Assembly: GCF_000003605.2 (NCBI RefSeq)
Contig: NW_003141779.1
Location: 1-25,814, forward strand
DNA: 25,814 bases
Direction: 5' to 3'
Source of the DNA: Saccoglossus kowalevskii
Taxonomy: Eukaryota > Hemichordata > Enteropneusta > Harrimaniidae
In this document: positions 1 through 10,502 of the stretch, piece after piece
Layout: every line of letters begins with the position of its first letter
How positions within the stretch are numbered: the first letter of the stretch is position 1
Translations under genes and position numbers: made by a program
Notes under the pieces: model-generated
What the model saw: the letters and a program-made list of their open reading frames with translations, nothing else
Databases searched by the model: none
What the model was told of the DNA's origin: nothing

Positions 1-1
1 C

Positions 2-72
2 ATACCATATATCACTGTTACTTCCAGTATTCGTAATCACACCTATTCACATTAATGTCCACATGTCCAGAC
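2..72 (+). repeat. First complete satellite monomer (phase reference)
   Basis: This is the first full 71-bp unit and it sets the phase used throughout. It carries an A at monomer position 1 (CATACC instead of CTTACC) and the TATATCACT allele at positions 7-15. It ends in the CCAGAC form of positions 66-71. The next monomer, starting at 73, carries the GTTATTTCC allele (C20T). That allele tags a cassette recurring at 6741, 7309, 12129, 14399, 15961, 16529, 21707 and 24332 (positions of the ACACTGTTAT motif). The choice of position 1 is arbitrary, because a tandem array has no inherent start. Confidence 0.9.
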
Positions 73-496
73 TTACCATATAACACTGTTATTTCCAGTA
101 TTCGTAATCACACCTATTCACATTAATGTCCACATGTCTAGACTTACCATATATCACTGTTACTTTCAGTATTCGTAATCACAGCTATTCACATTAATGT
201 CCACATGTCTGGACTTACCATATAACACTGTTACTTCCAGTATTCGTAATCACACCTATTCACATTAATGTCCACATGTCTGGGCTTACCATATAATACC
301 GTTACTTCCAGTATTCGTAATCACAGCTATTAACATTAATGTCCACATGTCTGGACTTACCATATAACACTGTTACGTCCAGTATTCGTAATCACACCTA
401 TTCACATTAATGTCCACATGTCTGGACTTACCATATAATACCATTACTTCCAGTATTCGTAATCACACCTATTCACATTAGTGTCCACATGTCTGG

Positions 497-1628
497 ACTC
501 ACCATATAACACTGTCACTTCCAGTATTAGTAATCACACCTATTCACATTAATGTCCACATGTCTGGGCTTACCATATAACACTGTTACTTCCAGTATTA
601 GTATTCATACCTATTCACATTAATGTCCACATGTCTGGGCTTACCATATAACACTGTTACTTCCAGTATTAGTATTCATACCTATTCACATTAATGTCCA
701 CATGTCTAGACTTACCATATATCACTGTTACTTCCAGTATTCGTAATCACACCTATTCACATTAATGTACACATGTCTGGACTTACCATATAACACTGTT
801 ACTTCCAGTATTAGTAATCACACCTATTCACATTAATGTCCACATGTCTGGGCTTACCATATAATACCGTTACTTCCAGTATTCGTAATCACAGCTATTC
901 ACATTAATGTCCACATGTCTGGGCTTACCATATAACACTGTTACTTCCAGTATTCGCAATCACACCTATTCACATTAATGTCCACATGTCTGGGCTTACC
1001 ATATAACACTGTTACTTCCAGTATTCGTAATCACACCTATTCACATTAATGTACACATGTCTGGACTTACCATATAACACTTACTTCCAGTATTCGTAAT
1101 CATACCTATTCACATTAATGTCCACATGTCTGGACTTACCATATAACACTTACTTCCAGTATTCGTAATCACAGCTATTCACATTAATGTCCACATGTCT
1201 GGGCTTACCATATATCACTGTTACTTCCAGTATTCGTAATCACACCTATTCATATTAATGTCCACATGTCTGGGCTTACCATATAACACTGTTACTTCCA
1301 GTATTAGTAATCACACCTATTCACATTAACGTCCACATGTCTGGACTTACCATATAATCCCGTTACTTCCAGTATTCGTAATCACAGCTATTCACATTAA
1401 TGTCCACATGTCTGGGCTTACCATATAACACTGTTACTTCCAGTATTCGTAATCACACCTATTCACATTAATGTCCACATGTCTGGGCTTACCATATAAC
1501 ACTGTTACTTCCAGTATTCGTAATCATACCTATTCACATTAATGTCCACATGTCTGAGCATACCATATAACACTGTTACTTCCAGTATTAGTAATCACAC
1601 CTATTCACATTAATGTCCACATGTCTGG
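497..1628 (+). repeat. 16-monomer block, copy 1 of a tandem duplication
   Basis: This 1132-bp block is 16 monomers long (16 x 71 minus two 2-bp deletions) and is followed directly by a second copy at 1629-2760. Reading the two copies against each other I found one difference, at 1560 (A here, T at 2692). The left edge is bounded by variants at about 484-497: the monomer before copy 1 has ATTAGTGTCC where the one before copy 2 has ATTAATGTCC, while ACTCACC begins both copies. Near identity over 1.1 kb between blocks whose own monomers differ by several bases implies recent block duplication by unequal exchange or a replication-based mechanism. Confidence 0.93.
1067..1204 (+). repeat. Pair of adjacent 69-bp monomers
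   Basis: Two successive monomers (1067-1135 and 1136-1204) lack the GT at monomer positions 16-17, reading ACACTTAC where other units read ACACTGTTAC. The pair is inherited as a unit: the same doublet occurs at 2199-2336, 10703-10840 and 19074-19211, each within copies of the same 16-monomer material. The first monomer of each doublet continues with CATACC and the second with CACAGC. Confidence 0.92.
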
Positions 1629-2760
1629 ACTCACCATATAACACTGTCACTTCCAGTATTAGTAATCACACCTATTCACATTAATGTCCACATGTCTGGG
1701 CTTACCATATAACACTGTTACTTCCAGTATTAGTATTCATACCTATTCACATTAATGTCCACATGTCTGGGCTTACCATATAACACTGTTACTTCCAGTA
1801 TTAGTATTCATACCTATTCACATTAATGTCCACATGTCTAGACTTACCATATATCACTGTTACTTCCAGTATTCGTAATCACACCTATTCACATTAATGT
1901 ACACATGTCTGGACTTACCATATAACACTGTTACTTCCAGTATTAGTAATCACACCTATTCACATTAATGTCCACATGTCTGGGCTTACCATATAATACC
2001 GTTACTTCCAGTATTCGTAATCACAGCTATTCACATTAATGTCCACATGTCTGGGCTTACCATATAACACTGTTACTTCCAGTATTCGCAATCACACCTA
2101 TTCACATTAATGTCCACATGTCTGGGCTTACCATATAACACTGTTACTTCCAGTATTCGTAATCACACCTATTCACATTAATGTACACATGTCTGGACTT
2201 ACCATATAACACTTACTTCCAGTATTCGTAATCATACCTATTCACATTAATGTCCACATGTCTGGACTTACCATATAACACTTACTTCCAGTATTCGTAA
2301 TCACAGCTATTCACATTAATGTCCACATGTCTGGGCTTACCATATATCACTGTTACTTCCAGTATTCGTAATCACACCTATTCATATTAATGTCCACATG
2401 TCTGGGCTTACCATATAACACTGTTACTTCCAGTATTAGTAATCACACCTATTCACATTAACGTCCACATGTCTGGACTTACCATATAATCCCGTTACTT
2501 CCAGTATTCGTAATCACAGCTATTCACATTAATGTCCACATGTCTGGGCTTACCATATAACACTGTTACTTCCAGTATTCGTAATCACACCTATTCACAT
2601 TAATGTCCACATGTCTGGGCTTACCATATAACACTGTTACTTCCAGTATTCGTAATCATACCTATTCACATTAATGTCCACATGTCTGAGCTTACCATAT
2701 AACACTGTTACTTCCAGTATTAGTAATCACACCTATTCACATTAATGTCCACATGTCTGG
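1629..2760 (+). repeat. 16-monomer block, copy 2 of a tandem duplication
   Basis: This is the second copy of the block at 497-1628, in direct orientation and immediately adjacent. It contains the same ordered rare variants: CGCAATC at 2087, a pair of 69-bp monomers at 2199-2336, CATATTAATG near 2392, TTAACGTCC near 2459, TAATCCCG near 2487 and CTGAGC near 2688. Most of it, with the next 387 bp, is copied again at 18616-20022, and part of it at 10503-11229. It is therefore one of the most re-used segments in the window. Confidence 0.92.
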
Positions 2761-3147
2761 GCTTACCATATAACACTGTTACTTCCAGTATTCGTAATCA
2801 TACCTATTCACATTAATGTCCACATGTCTGGACTTACCATATAACACTGTTACTTCCAGTATTAGTATTCATACCTATTCACATTAATTTCCATATGTCT
2901 AGACTTACCATATATCACTGTTACTTCCAGTATTCGTAATCACACCAATTCACATTAATGTCCACATGTCTGGGCTTACCATATAATACTGTTACTTCCA
3001 GTATTCGTAATCACACCTATTCACATTAATGTCCACATGTCTGGGCTTACCATCTAACACTGTTACTTCCAGTATTAGTAATCACACCTATTCACATTAA
3101 TGTCCACATGTCTGGACTTACCATATAATACCGTTACTTCCAGTATT
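1741..3147 (+). repeat. 1.4-kb segment copied at 18616-20022
   Basis: This 1407-bp run matches 18616-20022 at a constant offset of 16875 bp. The ordered tracers are shared: GTACACATG (1899 and 18774), CGCAATC, two adjacent 69-bp monomers, TTAACGTCC, TAATCCCG, CTGAGC, the rare AATTTCCATATG (2886 and 19761) and the rare ACCATCTAAC (3049 and 19924). Noted differences are few: C/T in TAATCCCGTTAC versus GTTAT (2497 and 19372), and T/C at 3113 and 19988. The match begins after variants at 1736-1740 and ends before the C/A variant at 3148. Confidence 0.88.
2199..2336 (+). repeat. Pair of adjacent 69-bp monomers
   Basis: Units 2199-2267 and 2268-2336 lack GT at monomer positions 16-17. They lie exactly 1132 bp downstream of the pair at 1067-1204, as expected from the 16-monomer tandem duplication. 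Confidence 0.92.
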
Positions 3148-4324
3148 AGTATTCATACCTATTCACATTAATGTCCACATGTCTGGGCTTACCATATAAC
3201 ACTGTTACTTCCAGTATTAGTATTCATACCTATTCACATTAATGTCCACATGTCTAGACTTACCATATATCACTGTTACTTCCAGTATTCGTAATCACAC
3301 CTATTCACATTAATGTACACATGTCTGGACTTACCATATAACACTGTTACTTCCAGTATTAGTAATCACACCTATTCACATTAATGTCCACATGTCTGGG
3401 CTTACCATATAATACCGTTACTTCCAGTATTCGTAATCACAGCTATTGACATTAATGTCCACATGTCTGGACTTACCATATAATACTGTTACTTCCAGTA
3501 TTAGTAATCATACCTATTCACATTAATGTCCACATGTCTGGACTTACCATATAATATCGTTACTTCCAGTATTCGTAATCACACCTATTCACATTAATGT
3601 CCACATATCTGGGCTTACCATATAACACTGTTACTTCCAGTATTCGTAATCATACTTATTCACATTCATGTCCACATGTCTGGGCTTACCATATAACACT
3701 GTTACTTCTAGTATTAGTAATCACACCTATTCACATTAATGTCCACATGTCTGGGCTTACCATATAACACTGTTACTTCCAGTATTAGTATTCATACCTA
3801 TTCACATTAATGTCCACATGTCTAGACTTACCATATATCACTGTTACTTCCAGTATTCGTAATCACACCTATTCACATTAATGTCCACATGTCCGGACTT
3901 ACCATATAACACTGTTACTTCCAGTATTCGTAATCACACCTATTCACATTAATGTCCACATGTCTGGGCTTACCATATAATACCGTTACTTCCAGTATTC
4001 GTAATCACAGCTATTAACATTAATGTCCACATGTCTGGACTTACCATATAACACTGTTACTTCCAGTATTCGTAATCACACCTATTCACATTAATGTACA
4101 CATGTCTGGACTTACCATATAACACTGTTACTTCCAGTATTAGTAATCGCACCTATTCACATTAATGTCCACATGTCTGGACTTACCATATAACACCGTT
4201 ACTTCCAGTATTCGTAATCACACCTATTCACATTAATGTCCACATGTCTGGGCTTACCATATAACACTGTTACTTCCAGTATTCGTAATCACACCTATTC
4301 ACATTAATGTCCACATGTCTGGGC

Positions 4325-4393
4325 TTACCATATAACACTTACTTCCAGTATTCGTAATCACACCTATTCACATTAATGTCCACATGTCTGGGC
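4325..4393 (+). repeat. Single 69-bp monomer
   Basis: This unit has the ACACTTAC form lacking GT at positions 16-17, in an otherwise consensus CACACC monomer. It precedes the 4536-4955 zone, where the same short monomer alternates with full-length ones. Confidence 0.9.
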
Positions 4394-4535
4394 TTACCAT
4401 ATAACACCGTTACTTCCAGTATTCGTAATCACACCTATTCACATTAATGTCCACATGTCTGGACTTACCATATAATACCGTTACTTCCAGTATTCGTAAT
4501 CACACCTATTCACATTAATGTCCACATGTCTGGGC

Positions 4536-4955
4536 TTACCATATAACACTGTTACTTCCAGTATTCGTAATCACACCTATTCACATTAATGTCCACATGT
4601 CTGGGCTTACCATATAACACTTACTTCCAGTATTCGTAATCACACCTATTCACATTAATGTCCACATGTCTGGGCTTACCATATAACACTGTTACTTCCA
4701 GTATTCGTAATCACACCTATTCACATTAATGTCCACATGTCTGGGCTTACCATATAACACTTACTTCCAGTATTCGTAATCACACCTATTCACATTAGTG
4801 TACACATGTCTGGACTTACCATATAACACTGTTACTTCCAGTATTAGTAATCACACCTATTCACATTAATGTCCACATGTCTTGGCTTACCATATAACAC
4901 TTACTTCCAGTATTCGTAATCACACCTATTCACTTTAATGTCCACATGTCTGGGC
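4536..4955 (+). repeat. Local dimeric register: 71 + 69 bp units, three times
   Basis: Short 69-bp monomers begin at 4607, 4747 and 4887, exactly 140 bp apart, each preceded by a 71-bp monomer. The stretch is therefore three 140-bp dimers. The first two dimers are nearly identical (CTGGGC, CACACC, TTCGTAATC). The third has drifted or is hybrid, carrying GTACAC, CTGGAC and TTAGTAATC in its full-length monomer and CTTGGC before its short one. This is the only place where 69-bp and 71-bp units alternate as a dimer. Confidence 0.85.
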
Positions 4956-5594
4956 TTACCATATAACACTGTTACTTCCAGTATTCGTAATCACACCTAT
5001 TCACATTAATGTCCACATGTCTGGGCTTACCATATAACACTGTTACTTCCAGTATTAGTATTCATACCTATTCACATTAATGTCCACATGTCTAGACTTA
5101 CCATATATCACTGTTACTTCCAGTATTCGTAATCACACCTATTCACATTAATGTACACATGTCTGGACTTACCATATAACACTGTTACTTCCAGTATTCG
5201 TAATCACACCTATTCACATTATTGTACACATGTCTGGGCTTACCATATAACACTGTTACTTCCAGTATTCGTAATCACACTTATTCACATTAATGTCCAC
5301 ATGTCTGGGCTTACCATATAACACTGTTACTTCCAGTATTCGTAATCACACCTATTCACATTAATGTTCACATGTCTGGACTTACCATATAACACTGTTA
5401 CTTCCAGTATTAGTAAACACACCTATTCTCATTAATGTCCACATGTCTGGGCTTACCATATAACACTGTTACTTCCAGTGTTAGTAATCATACCTATTCA
5501 CATTAATGTCCACATGTCTGGGCTTACCATATAACACTGTTACTTCCAGTATTAGTAATCATACCTATTCACATTAATGTCCACATGTCTGGGC

Positions 5595-5949
5595 TTACCA
5601 TATAACACTGTTACTTCCAGTATTCGTAATCATACCTATTCACATTAATGTCCACATGTCTGGGCTTACCATATAACACTGTTACTTCCAGTATTCGTAA
5701 TCATACCTATTCACATTAATGTCCACATTTCTGGACTTACCATATAACACTGTTACTTCCAGTATTCGTAATCATACCTATTCACATTAATGTCCACATG
5801 TCTGGGCTTACCATATAACACTGTTACTTCCAGTATTCGTAATCATACCTATTCACATTAATGTCCACATGTCTGGGCTTACCATATAACACTGTTACTT
5901 CCAGTATTCGTAATCATACCTATTCACATTAATGTCCACATGTCTGGGC
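5595..5949 (+). repeat. Run of five nearly identical monomers
   Basis: Five consecutive 71-bp units starting at 5595, 5666, 5737, 5808 and 5879 share the same allele combination: AACACTGTT, TTCGTAATCATACC and TTAATGTCC. Differences are confined to the end of the second unit (CATTTCTGGAC near 5727). Neighbouring monomers elsewhere usually differ at several linked sites, so this run looks like expansion by single-monomer slippage rather than copying of a mixed block. Confidence 0.8.
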
Positions 5950-6020
5950 TTACCATATATCACTGTTACTTCCAGTAATTCGTAATCACACTATTCACAT
6001 TAATGTTCACATGTCTGGGC
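5950..6020 (+). repeat. Monomer with compensating +1 and -1 indels
   Basis: This unit has one extra A (CAGTAATTCG instead of CAGTATTCG, near 5979) and one missing C (CACACTATT instead of CACACCTATT, near 5991). Its length stays at 71 bp and the phase of the array downstream is unchanged. It combines the TATATCACT allele with GTTCACATG; GTTCAC also occurs at 5367, 8701 and 23596. Confidence 0.85.
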
Positions 6021-6462
6021 TTACCATATAACACTGTTACTTCCAGTATTCGTAATCACACCTATTCACATTAATGTCCACATGTCTGGGCTTACCATAT
6101 AACACTGTTACTTCCAGTATTCGTAATCATACCTATTCACATTAATGTCCACATGTCTGGGCTTACCATATAACACTGTTACTTCCAGTATTAGTAATCA
6201 CACCTATTCACATTAATGTCCACATGTCTGGGCTTACCATATAATACCGTTACTTCCAGTATTCGTAATCACATCTATTCACATTAATGTCCACATGTCT
6301 GAACTTACCATATAATACTGTTACTTCTAGTATTAGTAATCATACCTATTCACATTAATGTCCACATGTCTGGACTTACCATATAATATCGTTACTTCCA
6401 GTATTCGTAATCACACCTACTCACATTAATGTCCACATATCTGGGCTTACCATATAACACTG

Positions 6463-7011
6463 TTACTTCCAGTATTCGTAATCATACTTATTCACATTCA
6501 TGTCCACATGTCTGGGCTTACCATATAACACTGTTACTTCTAGTATTAGTAATCACACCTATTCACATTAATGTCCACATGTCTGGGCTTACCATATAAC
6601 ACTGTTACTTCCAGTATTAGTATTCATACCTATTCACATTAATGTCCACATGTCTAGACTTACCATATATCACTGTTACTTCCAGTATTCGTAATCACAC
6701 CTATTCACATTAATGTCCACATGTCCGGACTTACCATATAACACTGTTATTTCCAGTATTCGTAATCACACCTATTCACATTAATGTCCACATGTCTAGA
6801 CTTACCATATATCACTGTTACTTTCAGTATTCGTAATCACAGCTATTCACATTAATGTCCACATGTCTGGACTTACCATATAACACTGTTACTTCCAGTA
6901 TTCGTAATCACACCTATTCACATTAATGTCCACATGTCTGGGCTTACCATATAATACCGTTACTTCCAGTATTCGTAATCACAGCTATTAACATTAATGT
7001 CCACATGTCTG
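6463..7011 (+). repeat. 8-monomer block, copy 1 (568-bp tandem duplication)
   Basis: This segment repeats 568 bp downstream at 7031-7579. Both copies contain, in order, CATACTTATTCACATTCATG, TTCTAG, TATTAGTATTCAT, CTAGAC, GTCCGGAC, GTTATTTCC, TTTCAG with CACAGC, and CTATTAAC. The copies are separated by a junction at 7012-7030 reading CTGAGCTCACC then ACACTTTTAC. The whole two-copy arrangement recurs at 15683-16799, so this duplication is older than the 9220-bp copy. Confidence 0.88.
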
Positions 7012-7030
7012 AGCTCACCATATAACACTT

Positions 7031-7579
7031 TTACTTCCAGTATTCGTAATCATACTTATTCACATTCATGTCCACATGTCTGGGCTTACCATATAACACT
7101 GTTACTTCTAGTATTAGTAATCACACCTATTCACATTAATGTCCACATGTCTGGGCTTACCATATAACACTGTTACTTCCAGTATTAGTATTCATACCTA
7201 TTCACATTAATGTCCACATGTCTAGACTTACCATATATCACTGTTACTTCCAGTATTCGTAATCACACCTATTCACATTAATGTCCACATGTCCGGACTT
7301 ACCATATAACACTGTTATTTCCAGTATTCGTAATCACACCTATTCACATTAATGTCCACATGTCTAGACTTACCATATATCACTGTTACTTTCAGTATTC
7401 GTAATCACAGCTATTCACATTAATGTCCACATGTCTGGACTTACCATATAACACTGTTACTTCCAGTATTCGTAATCACACCTATTCACATTAATGTCCA
7501 CATGTCTGGGCTTACCATATAATACCGTTACTTCCAGTATTCGTAATCACAGCTATTAACATTAATGTCCACATGTCTG
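7031..7579 (+). repeat. 8-monomer block, copy 2 (568-bp tandem duplication)
   Basis: This is the second copy of 6463-7011. Downstream it continues into CTGGAC, GTTACGTCC, TAATACCATTAC, ATTAGTGTCC and ACTCACC, the usual continuation of this cassette at 83, 12129, 14399 and 24332. Copy 1 instead turns into the CTGAGCTC junction. I therefore read copy 2 as the one keeping the ancestral right flank. Confidence 0.86.
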
Positions 7580-8023
7580 GACTTACCATATAACACTGTT
7601 ACGTCCAGTATTCGTAATCACACCTATTCACATTAATGTCCACATGTCTGGACTTACCATATAATACCATTACTTCCAGTATTCGTAATCACACCTATTC
7701 ACATTAGTGTCCACATGTCTGGACTCACCATATAACACTGTCACTTCCAGTATTAGTAATCACACCTATTCACATTAATGTCCACATGTCTGGGCTTACC
7801 ATATAACACTGTTACTTCCAGTATTAGTATTCATACCTATTCACATTAATGTCCACATGTCTGGGCTTACCATATAACACTGTTACTTCCAGTATTAGTA
7901 TTCATACCTATTCACATTAATGTCCACATGTCTAGACTTACCATATATCACTGTTACTTCCAGTATTCGTAATCACACCTATTCACATTAATGTACACAT
8001 GTCTGGACTTACCATATAACACT

Positions 8024-9180
8024 GTTACTTCCAGTATTCGTAATCACAGCTATTCACATTAATGTCCACATGTCTGGACTTACCATATAATACTGTTACT
8101 TCCAGTATTAGTAATCATACCTATTCACATTAATGTCCACATGTCTGGACTTACCATATAATATCGTTACTTCCAGTATTCGTAATCACACCTATTCACA
8201 TTAACGTCCACATGTCTGGGCTTACCATATAACACTGTTACTTCCAGTATTCGTAATCATACCTATTCACATTAATGTCCACATGTCTGAGCTTACCATA
8301 TAACACTGTTACTTCCAGTATTAGTAATCACACCTATTCACATTAATGTCCACATGTCTGGGCTTACCATATAACACTGTTACTTCCAGTATTAGTATTC
8401 ATACCTATTCACATTAATGTCCACATGTCTAGACTTACCATATATCACTGTTACTTCCAGTATTCGTAATTACACCTATTCACATTAATGTACACATGTC
8501 TGGACTTACCATATAACACTTACTTCCAGTATTTGTAATCATACCTATTCACATTAATGTCCACATGTCTGGGCTTACCATATAACACTGTTACTTCCAG
8601 TATTCGTAATCACAGCTATTCACATTAATGTCCACATGTCTGGGCTTACCATATATCACTGTTACTTCCAGTATTCGTAATCACACCTATTCACATTAAT
8701 GTTCACATGTCTGGGCTTACCATATAACACTGTTACTTCCAGTATTCGTAATCACACCTATTCACATTAATGTCCACATGTCTGGGCTTACCATATAACA
8801 CTGTTACTTCCAGTATTCGTAATCATACCTATTCACATTAATGTCCACATGTCTGGGCTTACCATATAACACTGTTACTTCCAGTATTAGTAATCACACC
8901 TATTCACATTAATGTCCACATGTCTGGGCTTACCATATAATACCGTTACTTCCAGTATTCGTAATCACATCTATTCACATTAATGTCCACATGTCTGAAC
9001 TTACCATATAATACTGTTACTTCCAGTATTAGTAATCATACCTATTCACATTAATGTCCACATGTCTGGACTTACCATATAATATCGTTACTTCCAGTAT
9101 TCGTAATCACACCTACTCACATTAATGTCCACATATCTGGGCTTAACATATAACACTGTTACTTCCAGTATTCGTAATCA
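8024..9180 (+). repeat. 1.16-kb segment copied at 22919-24075
   Basis: This segment matches 22919-24075 at a constant offset of 14895 bp. Shared tracers include CGTAATTACACC, the 69-bp TATTTG monomer, GTTCACATG (8701 and 23596), CACATCTATT with CTGAAC, and CCTACTCAC with ACATATCTGG. Single differences include TTCCAG versus TTCTAG near 9021 and 23916, CTTAACAT near 9144, and TCCGGG near 23748. Edges fall at T/C (8023 and 22918) and at C/T (9181 and 24076). Confidence 0.86.
8506..8574 (+). repeat. 69-bp monomer with TATTTG allele
   Basis: This unit lacks GT at positions 16-17 and has T at position 31 (TATTTGTAATC), removing the usual CpG by a C-to-T change. The same double variant recurs at 10208-10276, 13894-13962 and 23401-23469, always followed by a CACAGC monomer and a TATATCAC monomer. 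It marks one cassette. Confidence 0.88.
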
Positions 9181-9725
9181 CAGCTATTCACATTAATGTC
9201 CACATGTCTGGGCTTACCATATATCACTGTTACTTCCAGTATTCGTAATCACACCTATTCATATTAATGTCCACATGTCTGGACTTACCATATAATCCCG
9301 TTACTTCCAGTATTCGTAATCACAGCTATTCACATTAATGTCCACATGTCTGGGCTTACCATATAACACTGTTACTTCCAGTATTCGTAATCACACCTAT
9401 TCACATTAATGTCCACATGTCTGGGCTTACCATATAACACTGTTACTTCCAGTAATAGTAATCACACCTATTCACATTAATGTCCACATGTCTGGGCTTA
9501 CCATATAACACTGTTACTTCCAGTATTCGTAATCATACATATTCACATTAATGTCCACATGTCTGAGCTTACCATATAACACTGTTACTTCCAGTATTAG
9601 TAATCACACCTATTCACATTAATGTCCACATGTCTGGGCTTACCATATAACACTGTTACTTCCAGTATTAGTAATCATACCTATTCACATTAATGTCCAC
9701 ATGTCTGGGCTTACCATATAATACC

Positions 9726-10395
9726 GTTACTTCCAGTATTCGTAATCACAGCTATTCACATTAATGTCCACATGTCTGGACTTACCATATAATACTGTTA
9801 CTTCCAGTATTAGTAATCATAACTATTCACATTAATGTCCACATGTCTGGACTTACCATATAATATCGTTACTTCCAGTATTCGTAATCACACCTATTCA
9901 CATTAACGTCCACATGTCTGGGCTTACCATATAACACTGTTACTTCCAGTATTCGTAATCATACCTATTCACATTAATGTCCACATGTCTGAGCTTACCA
10001 TATAACACTGTTACTTCCAGTATTAGTAATCACACCTATTCACATTAATGTCCACATGTCTGGGCTTACCATATAACACTGTTACTTCCAGTATTAGTAT
10101 TCATACCTATTCACATTAATGTCCACATGTCTAGACTTACCATATATCACTGTTACTTCCAGTATTCGTAATCACACCTATTCACATTAATGTACACATG
10201 TCTGGACTTACCATATAACACTTACTTCCAGTATTTGTAATCATACCTATTCACATTAATGTCCACATGTCTGGGCTTACCATATAACACTGTTACTTCC
10301 AGTATTCGTAATCACAGCTATTCACATTAATGTCCACATGTCTGGGCTTACCATATATCACTGTTACTTCCAGTATTCGTAATCACACCTATTCA
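9726..10395 (+). repeat. Copy of 8024-8693 at 1702-bp offset
   Basis: These 670 bp match 8024-8693 with a 1702-bp spacing (24 monomers less one 2-bp deletion). They share TTAACGTCC, CTGAGC, TATTCAT, GTACAC and the 69-bp TATTTGTAATC unit. Differences include TAATTAC at 8467 versus TAATCAC here, and a private CATAACTATT near 9829. The match ends where this copy reads TTCATATTAATG and the other reads TTCACATTAATGTTC. Confidence 0.83.
10208..10276 (+). repeat. 69-bp monomer with TATTTG allele
   Basis: This is the partner of 8506-8574 at 1702 bp distance, with GT missing at positions 16-17 and TATTTG at position 31. It lies within the 9726-10395 copy. Confidence 0.88.
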
Positions 10396-10502
10396 TATTA
10401 ATGTCCACATGTCTGGGCTTACCATATAACACTGTTACTTCCAGTATTAGTAATCACACCTATTCACATTAATGTCCACATGTCTGGACATACCATATAA
10501 TC

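Larger units (their letters stand above)
6033..8038 (+). repeat. 2.0-kb cassette copied at 15253-17258
   Basis: About 2006 bp match 15253-17258 at a constant offset of 9220 bp. Shared ordered tracers are CTGAACTTACC, TTCTAG, CCTACTCAC with ACATATCTGG, CATACTTATTCACATTCATG, the two GTTATTTCC monomers (6741 and 7309 versus 15961 and 16529), CTATTAAC, GTTACGTCC, ATTAGTGTCC, ACTCACC and GTCACTTCC. Noted differences are single bases, for example CTTTCCAT at 15455 and ATGTTTGG near 16654. The left edge is a C/T variant at 6032. The right edge is a one-monomer register change at about 8024-8038. Confidence 0.9.
7017..8675 (+). repeat. Segment copied at 11837-14063 (extra 8-mer there)
   Basis: This segment matches 11837 onward at an offset of 4820 bp. 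It matches again at an offset of 5388 bp after an extra 568 bp present only in the distal copy. Both copies share the odd ACACTTTTAC allele (7027 and 11847), the missing monomer near 8038, CGTAATTACACC (8467 and 13855), and TATTTGTAATCAT in a 69-bp unit (8506 and 13894). The match starts after a C/T difference at 7016 and ends before a C/A difference at 8676. Confidence 0.87.
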
